Shown one piece after another: positions 16,501 through 25,002 of a stretch of 64,000 nt of DNA. Source of the DNA: Candidatus Obscuribacterales bacterium (GTDB lineage: Bacteria > Cyanobacteriota > Vampirovibrionia > Obscuribacterales > Obscuribacteraceae). Position numbers and translations under genes: made by a program. Where the stretch lies: NCBI GenBank assembly GCA_019752635.1, contig JAIELX010000040.1:1-64000 (forward strand), in the 5' to 3' direction. Within the stretch, counting starts at the first letter, position 1, and each line of letters begins with the position of its first letter. The notes under the pieces were generated by a model. That model ran no database searches. It was given only the letters and a program-made list of their open reading frames with translations, and was not told the DNA's origin.

Positions 16501-19051
16501 CCTTTGCGGCCATCAGACGCTCGGCCAGTTCGCGAACTTCCTGAGGGAAACCTTTTCGCTTTTCGGGATCGCGCAAGTCGCTTAGCTGTCCGGCCGTGAG
16601 TTGCGGTAACGGTTTGTTCTCGTCGTACGGAAATGCTTTCTCCAGCTCTTTGATCTCTTCGCCGGTGAATGAGACGTTGGCGACCAACTTTGCTGCAAGT
16701 GCCTGTCGATCCGCCGCGGTGGCTCCCGGACCAAGAACGCGCTTTGTTTCGCTGAAAATGTCTTCTATCCTGGCTTTTGTCTCGGGTTGTTTGCCTTCAG
16801 TTAATATGCCCTTGTAGCGATCGAGCATGCCGCACGTGCCATCATATGCGCGCTTGTTTGAGGGATTGAACGATGTTTTATCTGCTGCTTGTAGTCCGCG
16901 TCCGTCACCAATTTGAATCGGTGCGTCAATCGCGGGGTCGCGCTTGCCCAAGTTTTGGAAGATTTGAACTTGATGTTTCAGTTCGCTGGCGATGACAGGA
17001 GCGAAAGCATACTCCGTCGCCTTGAATGCATATGAACTGCCTGTGTGGACTTGCTTGACGAATGGAATGCCTTTGAGGACTTCGCTGCCGATTTGCCTGC
17101 CGTGAATTATTGAATGAACCTTTTCGGCGCTGGATAACGATTCTGTAGCTTTTGCCGATTTGAACAGACCCCATCCGCCGCGCGCCAATCCGAGGGAAAC
17201 ATCGCCGAGGAAGTACAATCCGCGAGCCGTATTTATGTGCTCGCCTACATTAACGTCGCCGATTTTTAGATTACGTCCGCCTGCGCTGTTGAGAATACCT
17301 GCTCCGCCAACCGTTACTCGAGTAAACCCTTTTGTGAGCTGGAAAGCTGCTTCCGTGCCTTCGAGGCGGAGACCCGCGTTTGCAGCCGTAGCGGCAATGC
17401 GCGCACCTCTTACCGCCGCACCAATTTCGATGGTGCCGGAAACACACATTGCGACATCCATCGTAGCGACGAGGCCTTTTTCGCCGTAGTAGGTGAATTG
17501 TTGCCAATCTCTATAGCCTTTCAGACGACTGGCTCTAATCATCTCAATTTTGTCGCCATTGCGCACAGGCACAAAATCATTTCCGTCGACTTCAATTGGA
17601 GGCAGGCGCTTGACGCCAAGTTTTTCAACTCCCAGCGCTCGGAAGTTTTGATATGCGTACCAGGGGGCGCGCTCGGCAGTTATGGTTTGCGTTATGCGGA
17701 ACTTGCCGGGTTTGTCTGCAATCGCCTCGATTTCGAAGTCGTATCCGCACAGGTTGATATCTTCGACGCGTTCTCCTGGTTTTGGTGCGTAGCCGGGTTT
17801 TGCCAATCCGGTGAATTCACCTTGGGCATTGAAGATTGCCTTGCCGTTGCGAATTTCTTGATCGCCGTACATTACTAGCGAATCGGGATCTTGACCGACA
17901 CGGGCCAGTTCCTTGCAGCCTTTCTCAATAGTTTCTGCATTCTCTGCCAGCCAGCCGCGCAGGCGTTCGATCTTTTGCGCGTTCACCGGATTCTCTTGAC
18001 GCAAGTCCTGCGGTAAGTCCAGTCGAACACTTTTGATGGTGCCTTTTCTGAAGAGGTAGAGTTTCTCGTTTATATTGTCGGCTGTGATTTCAAAAGTCTT
18101 GTCGTCGTGCTCCATGACCAGAACGGTGCCTTGGGGCAGCGAGACCTTCATGTCCCGGTATTTATCCAGTCTAGCCAGACTTTGCATCGCCTCGATATAG
18201 TTTCTTGATCTGCTGGACAAATCGATCATTTCAGCTGCTGATGAGCGCCACTCAAGCAGTGGCTCGCCGGGTTGACGTTTCCAGCCTTGCGGCAGTCCGT
18301 CTGCGATCATCAAGTTCAGTCGACGTTCGTCATGCTCGGCTCGTGCAGTCGTGACGAGTTTGTTGCAGGCTTCGAGCCATTGTGTCGCACCTTCCAAGCG
18401 TTTCATTTGCGCTTCCCCGGGGACCTTTGTCGTGTCCAACGCCATGTTTGCTTTCAGCTCGTTCGAGTTGGTCATCGCGCGATACAGGTCGGGATGCATA
18501 GTGCGCTGAAGTCGGTCTGCGGGCATGGTCAAAGGGCAGCCGGCGGGAACCGGGAGCCGGAAACTATCCATTTCGCGGACTGTTTCAGGAACAGCACGGG
18601 CCTGTAACCAGGCAACATAGCGCTCGAAAGCTCTGCGTGTAGCCGGTCCGAATACGCCAGCGTCGCGCTCAAGATTGATTTGTTCTCGCTCTGCTGCTTG
18701 TTGAACGCGGCAACGATTGAGGTAGGCTTCCGCTGTTTCGTTGTCTTGCCGTGGCAGCGGATCGGCGTACAGCGGCAGAAGATTCGAGAGAGTTTGTTGG
18801 AGGAATTTTGCGCGGGTGAGTTCCGTGTCTACCAGCACGGGGTTGGTGCGTTGAATCTCTTGTATCTGTTTGTCGCGCTCCGACAAGACCGGTGCCGGTG
18901 GCAGTGGTTGATCATCGGCTTCTGCGCAGAATTTCTCCATTACTTCTTCTGACTGAAGATCCGGGTTCACTGCGTTTTCGTTCTTCTCCGGTGGATTTGG
19001 AGTCTCATCATCGTTGCCAAAGCCAAGGTCTAAGTCGTTCATTCCGTCCAT
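13538..19051 (-). CDS. Giant HEAT-repeat protein (1837 residues) with PG-binding-like segment
   Basis: No family name recognised for the whole protein. The N-terminus (1-60) is acidic and disordered. At about 130-150 the segment DAGVFGPATRRAFERYVAWL resembles the core of the peptidoglycan-binding type 1 domain. A middle region (about 550-720) has long Gly/Ala-rich stretches. From about 1000 to the C-terminus, alpha-helical pairs such as SLRCAAITALAVMG, ARVRMAAAKALLHL and PRVRAAAAYVLVES are HEAT-like. No signal peptide is seen. GGAGGAAG upstream of the ATG at 19051 fixes the start; the open frame extends to 19306 without support. It is monocistronic, and function is unknown, perhaps a large scaffold. 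Confidence 0.85.
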   Translation of the reverse strand: MDGMNDLDLGFGNDDETPNPPEKNENAVNPDLQSEEVMEKFCAEADDQPLPPAPVLSERDKQIQEIQRTNPVLVDTELTRAKFLQQTLSNLLPLYADPLPRQDNETAEAYLNRCRVQQAAEREQINLERDAGVFGPATRRAFERYVAWLQARAVPETVREMDSFRLPVPAGCPLTMPADRLQRTMHPDLYRAMTNSNELKANMALDTTKVPGEAQMKRLEGATQWLEACNKLVTTARAEHDERRLNLMIADGLPQGWKRQPGEPLLEWRSSAAEMIDLSSRSRNYIEAMQSLARLDKYRDMKVSLPQGTVLVMEHDDKTFEITADNINEKLYLFRKGTIKSVRLDLPQDLRQENPVNAQKIERLRGWLAENAETIEKGCKELARVGQDPDSLVMYGDQEIRNGKAIFNAQGEFTGLAKPGYAPKPGERVEDINLCGYDFEIEAIADKPGKFRITQTITAERAPWYAYQNFRALGVEKLGVKRLPPIEVDGNDFVPVRNGDKIEMIRASRLKGYRDWQQFTYYGEKGLVATMDVAMCVSGTIEIGAAVRGARIAATAANAGLRLEGTEAAFQLTKGFTRVTVGGAGILNSAGGRNLKIGDVNVGEHINTARGLYFLGDVSLGLARGGWGLFKSAKATESLSSAEKVHSIIHGRQIGSEVLKGIPFVKQVHTGSSYAFKATEYAFAPVIASELKHQVQIFQNLGKRDPAIDAPIQIGDGRGLQAADKTSFNPSNKRAYDGTCGMLDRYKGILTEGKQPETKARIEDIFSETKRVLGPGATAADRQALAAKLVANVSFTGEEIKELEKAFPYDENKPLPQLTAGQLSDLRDPEKRKGFPQEVRELAERLMAAKDKDVASASEVALLFIARDQDGKIGSTAGKLKISVPRYDAARSIPVSEREVTITLSTTTVVADLKRLLEAKDGSNRGIVIGDTLVRIEALTHQQFAGTLQDVLKNPHASRESKLASLSDPFGARLATIADGVRYQESLPADGMSATEKDRSAGRQFGLSSNALMATLENTAKCDPSADVRVLAAAQLYALRETNPRRRAELLASFNTIQQNFAGKPDGEMAAQLREFLRKEMQTPLPTTVELADAVKERQLNAALMLSLITSPTDKAAQREINLAIAGAFTSTDPKLTMRVVEAMLPDRIKQLQADDPRVAHDLRTQVVALVKIPDSYAKEQALVAIIERMEPLLKDGDVSLRNQLKMNLEVMLTRESQNYAEHYPSLRCAAITALAVMGSQSSLDLIRGHVALSPKIKVGDKELNAGEQDARVRMAAAKALLHLQDPEMRSYIGNLIDKENDASVATVLRDFSFTEQRLDRDSLEYKRIYEQTLARLIDPFSEAKYPHLKGFNEHSANQWLDASYDLLKFETFQSKAKSAVDGANDWADRRFTSNARLELLEYQAAAAIQDQRLKQWKELQAAALTEGVEGDKARKALYYMTWAAPVTGRFGSEGLHGVQSKNRDEVYHKFFTFESRGMAAAMLKKCCEPGCKGRDLTASIIEDVFTTKLGGSATDQMGSHLLEGLKKLHSGGAISRERMAEIYARALENELKRPIADQREWLQSAIVKELRGLKYRMMYPAFEALSERSPYPAVKQAATDALAELRDSVPAILNETPVDTTSSAADRAARVGAAIAGKGDADKVIQTIFNSYKGYNFDDPKDPGLAHLTLAMKDPTPRVRAAAAYVLVESKLPNNHPTKAMAIATLGTLGKTGFATQYQKAIFESLDKIKLDKPIHLLLPGNTMMMIKQNGTKLEFSEFPPVVQHFHTEQRQQLVTVVTAKPDPANPGRQIIATEQKSVPVYMRMQSPFQPNTTWTVEKGASTRPMTTLTPVKPAN

Positions 19052-19644
19052 TTCTACGCTTCCTCCGCGTTCCTTCGGAACGCCTTGCGCCATAAAAGGC
19101 GACCCCTTACTACCTTGAGTGTTGGCGATGAACGTTACCCCAAGGTTACTTGCACCGATCTCTTGCGTCGATCGGCTGCGGCATGTGCCGCTGTCAGCCT
19201 GCGTGCCATATGGCTCCGTCCTTATGCCGGGGCAATTGGCCTCCTGCGTCATATCCTGGAGAGTATCAGCGGACCATTGAGAGATCATAAAGTTCGAGGC
19301 TGGCATGCTGCCGCGCCCACTATTACGCTCGCTCCGGTCTAATGCGGACTATGCCGCATGGAGGAACGAACAACACCGTCGCCGTGGAGTCACGACGTTT
19401 GAGTTCCTTGTTCCGCCTTCGCCTTGCCAATACCTTTTCGCCCCGTCTTCCTGTCTACACTGTTCACCGGATTTTTGGAAAGATTCTTAGTCACAATTAG
19501 GACACAGACGTTTTACTACCTCTGAAACCCGCTGGAACGGAGATTGAGCCGACATCTTCAGGCAACAATATGCGCCTGTCTTTGACGGACGAAAAGGGGG
19601 CGAGCGAACTCACGCCCGAAGGCTCGGGCTGCTGTGGAAGTAAG
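19052..19644. other. Intergenic region upstream of the HEAT protein
   Basis: Between two leftward genes. It includes an untranslated extension of the HEAT-protein frame (to 19306). A hairpin, GCCCGA/TCGGGC (19614-19629), lies 15 bases beyond the end of the phosphotransferase-like gene and could end its transcript, although no T run follows. I found no clear promoter and no further gene. Confidence 0.45.
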
Positions 19645-22221
19645 CTATTCCGCGATCACTCTAATCACGCCGGCTGAGCCATCGACTTCGACAAGGGTCC
19701 CGTCTGTCCACAGTGATGTGGCGTTCGCAATGCCTGAGACACAGGGCAGTCCGTACTCACGCGCGACGAGCGCTCCGTGCTGCAACATGCCGCCTATCTC
19801 AAGAATCACCGCTGACGCGTTCACAAAGAGCGGAGTCCACCCGGGGTCCGTTGCACGCGCTACCAAAATTTCGCCTCTGAGCAATGGCTTTTCGTCCGCT
19901 TCATGCAAGACTTTGATGCGCCCGCGGCTGACTCCCGGCGAAATAGGCGTGCCGACGACTTCGCCTTCTCGCGGCGGCGCAGGAACAGGTCGGAGAATCC
20001 GCCCTCTGGAATCGAAAAGTGGTGGCAAAATTGGTACTGCTGCCAGTTTGTTGGAAAAAGCTTTGTTTCTAATTCGGGCCGCTTGCAAATCGTATCCGGG
20101 CTCGCTGGCTTCTGCGCGAAGGTCATCCATTGTTAGATCGAAGACTTGACTTGCATTGTCTAATTTCCCGTGCTTGATCAGCTCATTTGCGTGTTGCAAA
20201 ATCTGTGTGCGCAATTGGTCTAGTGCGAAAATCAGGAGGTACTTGTGGATCTCTCGATACCCGCCGAGAGTTTCATAAACACGATAGAGTGACTGAAAGC
20301 GCTTGAATTGGAGCCATCCTGAACGCTGATGAACTCGCTCTGCAAGTTCTTCCAACGCTTCGTGCCTTTCAACTTGCGCCCGGTCAAATCTCAACTGCGG
20401 ATTGTCGTCCATTGTTGCGGATTGCCGCAACGTCTCAATTTGATCGAGCAACAGCTGCGGTTCCTCGCGATATCGGGGAGATGCAATGTCAAATTCAATC
20501 GGACCGCGGTGTCCATAGAGCTTCATAAACTCGCGCCACTCTTGCGCGAACCGGGTGCTGTTCGGCGCCAGCTGAGAGAGATGATACAGTGCCAGTCCCA
20601 TCTCAGTAGTTACATTATTGGGTAGTGCCCGCTCAAGTTTGTTAAGGAGCGAATCGTCTTGCGGGAGCAACAATTCTTTCAGGCTCCTAAAAGCTAACCT
20701 TGATGCTGCAAACAATGGCGCGCTTGTCTTGATGATGAATTTGAATGCTTCACCGAGTAAGTCTTCTGCTTTGTCGTAGACAGGTTCAGGTTTAAGTGCT
20801 CGCTCTTGCAAGGAGTCCATGAATGTTGCGATTTCTCGTTGGGCAGCTTTGTGTGCATGTTCCGGCAACAAGCGTGCCTCCAGAAGGTGTGCGGCTATCT
20901 CCGGCAGCTTCATGATCAAGTGAAATGGCGGGTGATGAAATGCATCCCGCTCCGACAGATAGCTATCGTCAGCTTCCAGTAGCACTTCGCTGGTTATCGG
21001 ATCGACATTCGCAATGAATCTTGCGAACTCTTCTTTACCGAATAACGCCATGATGTTAGAGGCGTTTGCGTAGATTCGTCCGTGTTCGACAATCAGAACA
21101 GAGTCATGAGGCTCCCTCAAAATACTGGCACCGAGCAAGTGAGTCGAGGCCCGCGCCAGGAGCGTTCTGATTGTCCACGTTCCCATCGGCGACATTGGTT
21201 TGTACAATCCCTGGACAATGATTGTCATGTCTACGAAGAGTTGTTTCCGTTCGCCGGGTTCGGTTTTCAGATTCTCAGCAACAGGGATCAGCGCCGTAAT
21301 TGGCCGCGCTTGCAGCAGGTATAACTTGCCGTGTTCGAATGCCCACTCTGTATCGATTGGTTTGCCATAGAGCTGTTCCACTCGCGCAATTAGATCTGCT
21401 AGTTCCAGAATTTGACTGTCCGTCAAACAGAGTTGCGTACGGTTGGGGGACGGACTTTCGGTAGTGCCGCCGGCGGTGCCAAGCCAAATGGATGTTTCCT
21501 TCGCTCCCAATTGCTTCTCGACAACGATCCTCGTGACTTTGTCGACCTTGTAGGTATCCGGTGTTGCAAGCCCGCCCACAACCGTCTCGCCCAATCCGAA
21601 GTTCGCATTGAACACTGCTTCGTCGAAGTTGTTTGTCAGTGGATTGATCGAAAACCCGACGCCTGCGACATCGCTGGCAATCTGCTTTTGAATGACAACA
21701 GCTATTTTGGGGTCTGAAACGTCGAAGCCGTGTTCGCGTTTGTAGAGTGCGACGCGGTAGTCCAGGCAGGAGGCGAATGCGCGACGAACAGCATCTTCGA
21801 TGGTTGACTTAGTTGTTCCGAGAATCGTTTCGTAGCCTCCGGCAAATGAGGCACCTTCCAGGTCTTCTTCCGGAGATGAAGAGCGTACTGCAAATAGAGA
21901 GTCGGCTTGGAACTTTGAAAGAGACTCTGTCACGGCTTGCGATTGTTCGCTGTCGAAAGCGAAATTTGAAGTTGCTTGTTTTAGCGCGTTGCATACGGCT
22001 TGTAGCTCGTCTGGTCTTGCGCTGACAAAGTGAGTCCAATGCGTTGTGCTTTTCAGCCGGTTCAGCCAGGGGCGGAAAAAATCTACAGGGAGAACGAAAC
22101 CCGGAGGGACGGGAAGCCCGGACTCGGCGCTTTTAATGAGTGAGTAGCCTTTGCCGCCGACCTCGGAAATGGAGGCTTGCTGTCCACCAGGGAAAGTGAA
22201 CACCGACAATGCTTTCAGCAT
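19645..22221 (-). CDS. Rifampin phosphotransferase-like ATP-dependent dikinase
   Basis: An 858-residue phosphotransfer enzyme. The N-terminal third is the PPDK/PEP-synthase ATP-grasp domain (GGKGYSL at 22-28, then FAVRSSSPEED, then a Gly-rich segment). A long helical middle domain (about 320-750) follows. The phosphohistidine swivel domain is at the C-terminus, with GGMLQHGALVAREYG and His815. True PEP synthase has the His domain in the middle and a TIM barrel at the end; that barrel is absent here. Domain order and length match rifampin phosphotransferases (about 865 residues), which phosphorylate a small molecule using ATP's beta phosphate. The actual substrate is unknown. The gene is monocistronic and divergent from the papain-like gene. 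Confidence 0.85.
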   Translation of the reverse strand: MLKALSVFTFPGGQQASISEVGGKGYSLIKSAESGLPVPPGFVLPVDFFRPWLNRLKSTTHWTHFVSARPDELQAVCNALKQATSNFAFDSEQSQAVTESLSKFQADSLFAVRSSSPEEDLEGASFAGGYETILGTTKSTIEDAVRRAFASCLDYRVALYKREHGFDVSDPKIAVVIQKQIASDVAGVGFSINPLTNNFDEAVFNANFGLGETVVGGLATPDTYKVDKVTRIVVEKQLGAKETSIWLGTAGGTTESPSPNRTQLCLTDSQILELADLIARVEQLYGKPIDTEWAFEHGKLYLLQARPITALIPVAENLKTEPGERKQLFVDMTIIVQGLYKPMSPMGTWTIRTLLARASTHLLGASILREPHDSVLIVEHGRIYANASNIMALFGKEEFARFIANVDPITSEVLLEADDSYLSERDAFHHPPFHLIMKLPEIAAHLLEARLLPEHAHKAAQREIATFMDSLQERALKPEPVYDKAEDLLGEAFKFIIKTSAPLFAASRLAFRSLKELLLPQDDSLLNKLERALPNNVTTEMGLALYHLSQLAPNSTRFAQEWREFMKLYGHRGPIEFDIASPRYREEPQLLLDQIETLRQSATMDDNPQLRFDRAQVERHEALEELAERVHQRSGWLQFKRFQSLYRVYETLGGYREIHKYLLIFALDQLRTQILQHANELIKHGKLDNASQVFDLTMDDLRAEASEPGYDLQAARIRNKAFSNKLAAVPILPPLFDSRGRILRPVPAPPREGEVVGTPISPGVSRGRIKVLHEADEKPLLRGEILVARATDPGWTPLFVNASAVILEIGGMLQHGALVAREYGLPCVSGIANATSLWTDGTLVEVDGSAGVIRVIAE

Positions 22222-22322
22222 ATTGATTCGCTCCGCAATGAATGAGTCAATCAGGAGTCCTTAATATCTTGGCGACGATTTTAACCGAATTGCGTGGTGG
22301 AAATACGAAGCGGCGACTTGTG

Positions 22323-22351
22323 TTGCCAAGATTAAGCCAATAGTATTAAAT
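22323..22351 (+). promoter_or_regulatory. Candidate promoter of the papain-like gene
   Basis: TTGCCA (22323-22328) is followed by an A/T-rich TATTAAAT at 22344-22351. The spacing of 15-17 depends on which hexamer is used. It lies in the divergent gap, about 25 bases before the ATG at 22377. Weak but reasonable. Confidence 0.35.
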
Positions 22352-22376
22352 TGCTCACATAAATTATGGATTCTTT

Positions 22377-24737
22377 ATGGACCACACATCGCCGCACGAT
22401 GGGGCCCGGGACTCACACTCTGCTGCTTCGCTTGTAGGCATGGTCCCCGACCGAACAAATCAGGTAAGAACGGAGCAGACTGCGTTCACCGGCAGTGGTG
22501 CGTCCGCTAATGCACCTAATTTACTGGACATCGTGAAGGACAACCGTAGCTCCGTATTGTCCGGAGCTGAATCGTCCGTCCCTTCGTCCGACCTTGCAGG
22601 ATCGCTTGAGCGAACAAACGGTCGGTTGGAGCCCAAGACCACACCTGCCAGCGATACCCGATCGATCGGGACTTCGCCTGTCCGAGCGCTGCTGACCCCG
22701 ACTCTCGATGTGAATGCGGCGACGTTCCTTGCGATGCAAGGTAGCAAGTTGGTCTCGCCGGCGGATCGCGCCGTCAACATTCAAGCTCGGCAGCAAGGCG
22801 TCAGACCTTCGGATGGTGGTGGCGCTATTGCCAATGTTGCTGATACGGCGAAGCAGACTGCCGAGCGTTCTTCATTCTTCAACGGAAGACTTTCCGAGCA
22901 GGGGCTCCGCCTTGTCGCTTCCGGCACCACCGAGAGTTTGATTAACACTCGTCCTCAGCCATTGCTGCCTAATTGGAAGCCGCGTGAACTTAACCTCCGG
23001 CAAAGCGGTTCCGGCATTGCTGCGGAAACAGAAAGGACGCTCGAAGCTCAAGCGAGAGCAGCCGCCCGCGAAGTGGATGTGGCGCATTGGCGAAAGGACC
23101 TCGCCGATAACTTTCGCTTGCAAGATAATCTCAAGTTTGCTGAAATGCAAAAGATGATGACCGATTTCGAGGCGCGTGCACGAAAACGTGGGTTACCTGA
23201 GTCCGAAATCGCCGCGACTTATCGCGAAGTAGGAAAGTTACTTACTAGTGCCCATGCTGCTGCGTTATGCAAAACGACCAAGCTCGCTTACGAGATTATT
23301 CGCAACGCTGCTGATCCAACCAAGATTGACCAGGGGCAACATCCGACGTGCAACGTCAACTCTTACGAGTGCAAGTTGTATGCTTCCGAACCCTCTCAAG
23401 CAGCTCGACTGGTGGTTTCGGTGGCAACAACCGGACGGTTCACCTGCGCTGATGGCACTGTGATTACACCGCGGTCGACAAAACCCGATGATGAAGCTTC
23501 CAAGAATCCGGTGCCTGACGGTGAGCGCAACTATGCAAGTCAACTTTTCCAGAATACTGCTATCAATATTCACTGGAACAGACGCGAAACCCTTCCTGAT
23601 TTGACGCGGGCCGGTAAAGGAAACATTCAATACTGCCAAAGTGTAGACCGAAAGGGCGAAGCGGAGTACTTGCTGGACTGTTCCAAAAATCCGCCGCAAG
23701 TAGTTTCGTTCTTCCTTCAGAAGGAGGGCGGGAGCAAGAGCAGTCCTCGTATCGGACAAGACGAAATTAGCGATATAAACGCACAGATCACGGGACGGCC
23801 AACCCGAGATCAGGGTATCGAAATGGGATGGTCTACCCGTGAAACTCGAGGAATCTTATACGTTGACAAGGTGGATTCTTTCAAAAGCACACTGGAGCGG
23901 TTGAAAGCCGAGAACAAGTTGCCGGTTCTGTTAACAGTTGATGCCTCGATGAAGCCCTTTTCGGATGGTGCTAGATCTGATACCAGCTTCAGTCCACACC
24001 TGGTTACCGTTACGGACTACGACGCAGCCAAAGGCCTGGTCGCTGTGGACAACCAATGGGGCTCCAGCAATGATCACACGGGCAAGCCGGGCCAAAAGCC
24101 GCTTGTCCCCGTAGACGAACTTTTTGCTGCTATGCGTCGGGGGGCGCCGAAGTCCGACTCTGAAAATACCCTCGGTAAGGAGGTAAAAGAGCGGATTTTG
24201 AACACGAGTTTAACGGATGTTGGAAAAGTTGCTGTTGGCTCGCTGAGTTCCAGCCTTATGTTGCATACAACACTCGGCGATCTGAACTGGCACGTTCGCA
24301 GTAAGCTCTACCACATTGCCGCAAGTGAATCTCGATTTGCTAATCCTGCATACAGTGCGTATGAAAGACTCTCTACTCAAGGGGGGCGACGTGCAATGGC
24401 CTGGACGTCCGGCATAGGAACACTGGCGATCGCCGGTATTGCCAATGATGTTCCCGGCGCGTTCATGAGATCTACTGACGAAGGTTTCGGGAAGTTACTG
24501 CGTGCCGGCGAAATGGCATTGGTCTACGAAGGTACAAGTCTTGGTACTCACGGATTATGTAACCTTGCACGCTTTCGATGGGCACCGGGGCGTTTCGGTT
24601 TGGCCATGACTGCGGGCATTGGTGCCGCGGTGATTGCGGATCGTGCCGCCGGCGAGTTCATGGAGTTCGGCGGACGCGGGGTTAGCAAAATCGTGCGTGA
24701 CCTCATTGCAGGGAGAGATCCTAGCGTCATCCGCTAG
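22377..24737 (+). CDS. Large protein with papain-like Cys/His/Asn signature
   Basis: A 786-residue protein not recognised by name. Residues 1-220 are low-complexity and Ser/Thr/Ala-rich. A helical stretch (220-315) precedes a segment with the order of a papain-fold enzyme: Gln319/Gln321 and Cys325 in QGQHPTCNVNS, then His541 in SPHLVTVTDYD, then Asn559 in VDNQWGS. The hydrophobic strand before the His and the Asn-Gln-Trp-Gly after it fit a C1/C39-like cysteine peptidase or a transglutaminase-like enzyme. The C-terminal 130 residues are Gly/Ala-rich with two hydrophobic zipper-like segments that could enter a membrane. No signal peptide is seen. Peptidase activity is inference. A decayed copy of the 3' end follows at 24790. 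Confidence 0.72.
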   Translation: MDHTSPHDGARDSHSAASLVGMVPDRTNQVRTEQTAFTGSGASANAPNLLDIVKDNRSSVLSGAESSVPSSDLAGSLERTNGRLEPKTTPASDTRSIGTSPVRALLTPTLDVNAATFLAMQGSKLVSPADRAVNIQARQQGVRPSDGGGAIANVADTAKQTAERSSFFNGRLSEQGLRLVASGTTESLINTRPQPLLPNWKPRELNLRQSGSGIAAETERTLEAQARAAAREVDVAHWRKDLADNFRLQDNLKFAEMQKMMTDFEARARKRGLPESEIAATYREVGKLLTSAHAAALCKTTKLAYEIIRNAADPTKIDQGQHPTCNVNSYECKLYASEPSQAARLVVSVATTGRFTCADGTVITPRSTKPDDEASKNPVPDGERNYASQLFQNTAINIHWNRRETLPDLTRAGKGNIQYCQSVDRKGEAEYLLDCSKNPPQVVSFFLQKEGGSKSSPRIGQDEISDINAQITGRPTRDQGIEMGWSTRETRGILYVDKVDSFKSTLERLKAENKLPVLLTVDASMKPFSDGARSDTSFSPHLVTVTDYDAAKGLVAVDNQWGSSNDHTGKPGQKPLVPVDELFAAMRRGAPKSDSENTLGKEVKERILNTSLTDVGKVAVGSLSSSLMLHTTLGDLNWHVRSKLYHIAASESRFANPAYSAYERLSTQGGRRAMAWTSGIGTLAIAGIANDVPGAFMRSTDEGFGKLLRAGEMALVYEGTSLGTHGLCNLARFRWAPGRFGLAMTAGIGAAVIADRAAGEFMEFGGRGVSKIVRDLIAGRDPSVIR

Positions 24738-24789
24738 TGCAACCGCTGCAATGCTTCGCACGTTGGTTTTCGCTGCTCTCGGAGCCTGA

Positions 24790-24903
24790 ATTGGTGCGGG
24801 GGGATGGGATCGTGCAGTCGGCGAATGCAGGAAGTTTGCGCCCGCGGTGATAGCAAAGTTGTGCGCGACCACATTGCAGTGCCAGACAGGCCTCGTCCGC
24901 TAG
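24790..24903 (+). pseudogene. Decayed duplicate of the 3' end of the preceding gene
   Basis: This stretch repeats, imperfectly, the last 122 bases of the papain-like gene (24616-24737). ATTGGTGC..., GATCGTGC, GGCGA, the stretch around TAGCAAA-GTGCG-GACC/TC and the terminal TCCGCTAG all recur in the same order. Small insertions and deletions have shifted the frame: the matching peptide SKVVRDHIA now lies in another frame. It is a degenerate tandem duplication, not a gene. Confidence 0.75.
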
Positions 24904-25002
24904 TGGAACTGCAACTCTTTGCGCTTTGGCGCGCGCCGACGGTTGCACACACACACTCTCTCTATGTCGCAGTAGCGAGTAGCTTAATTAATCGCTGGTT
25001 GG

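Noticed and set aside
19645..22221. PEP synthase (ppsA)
   Set aside because: Domain order and missing TIM barrel exclude it; see the rifampin-phosphotransferase-like call.
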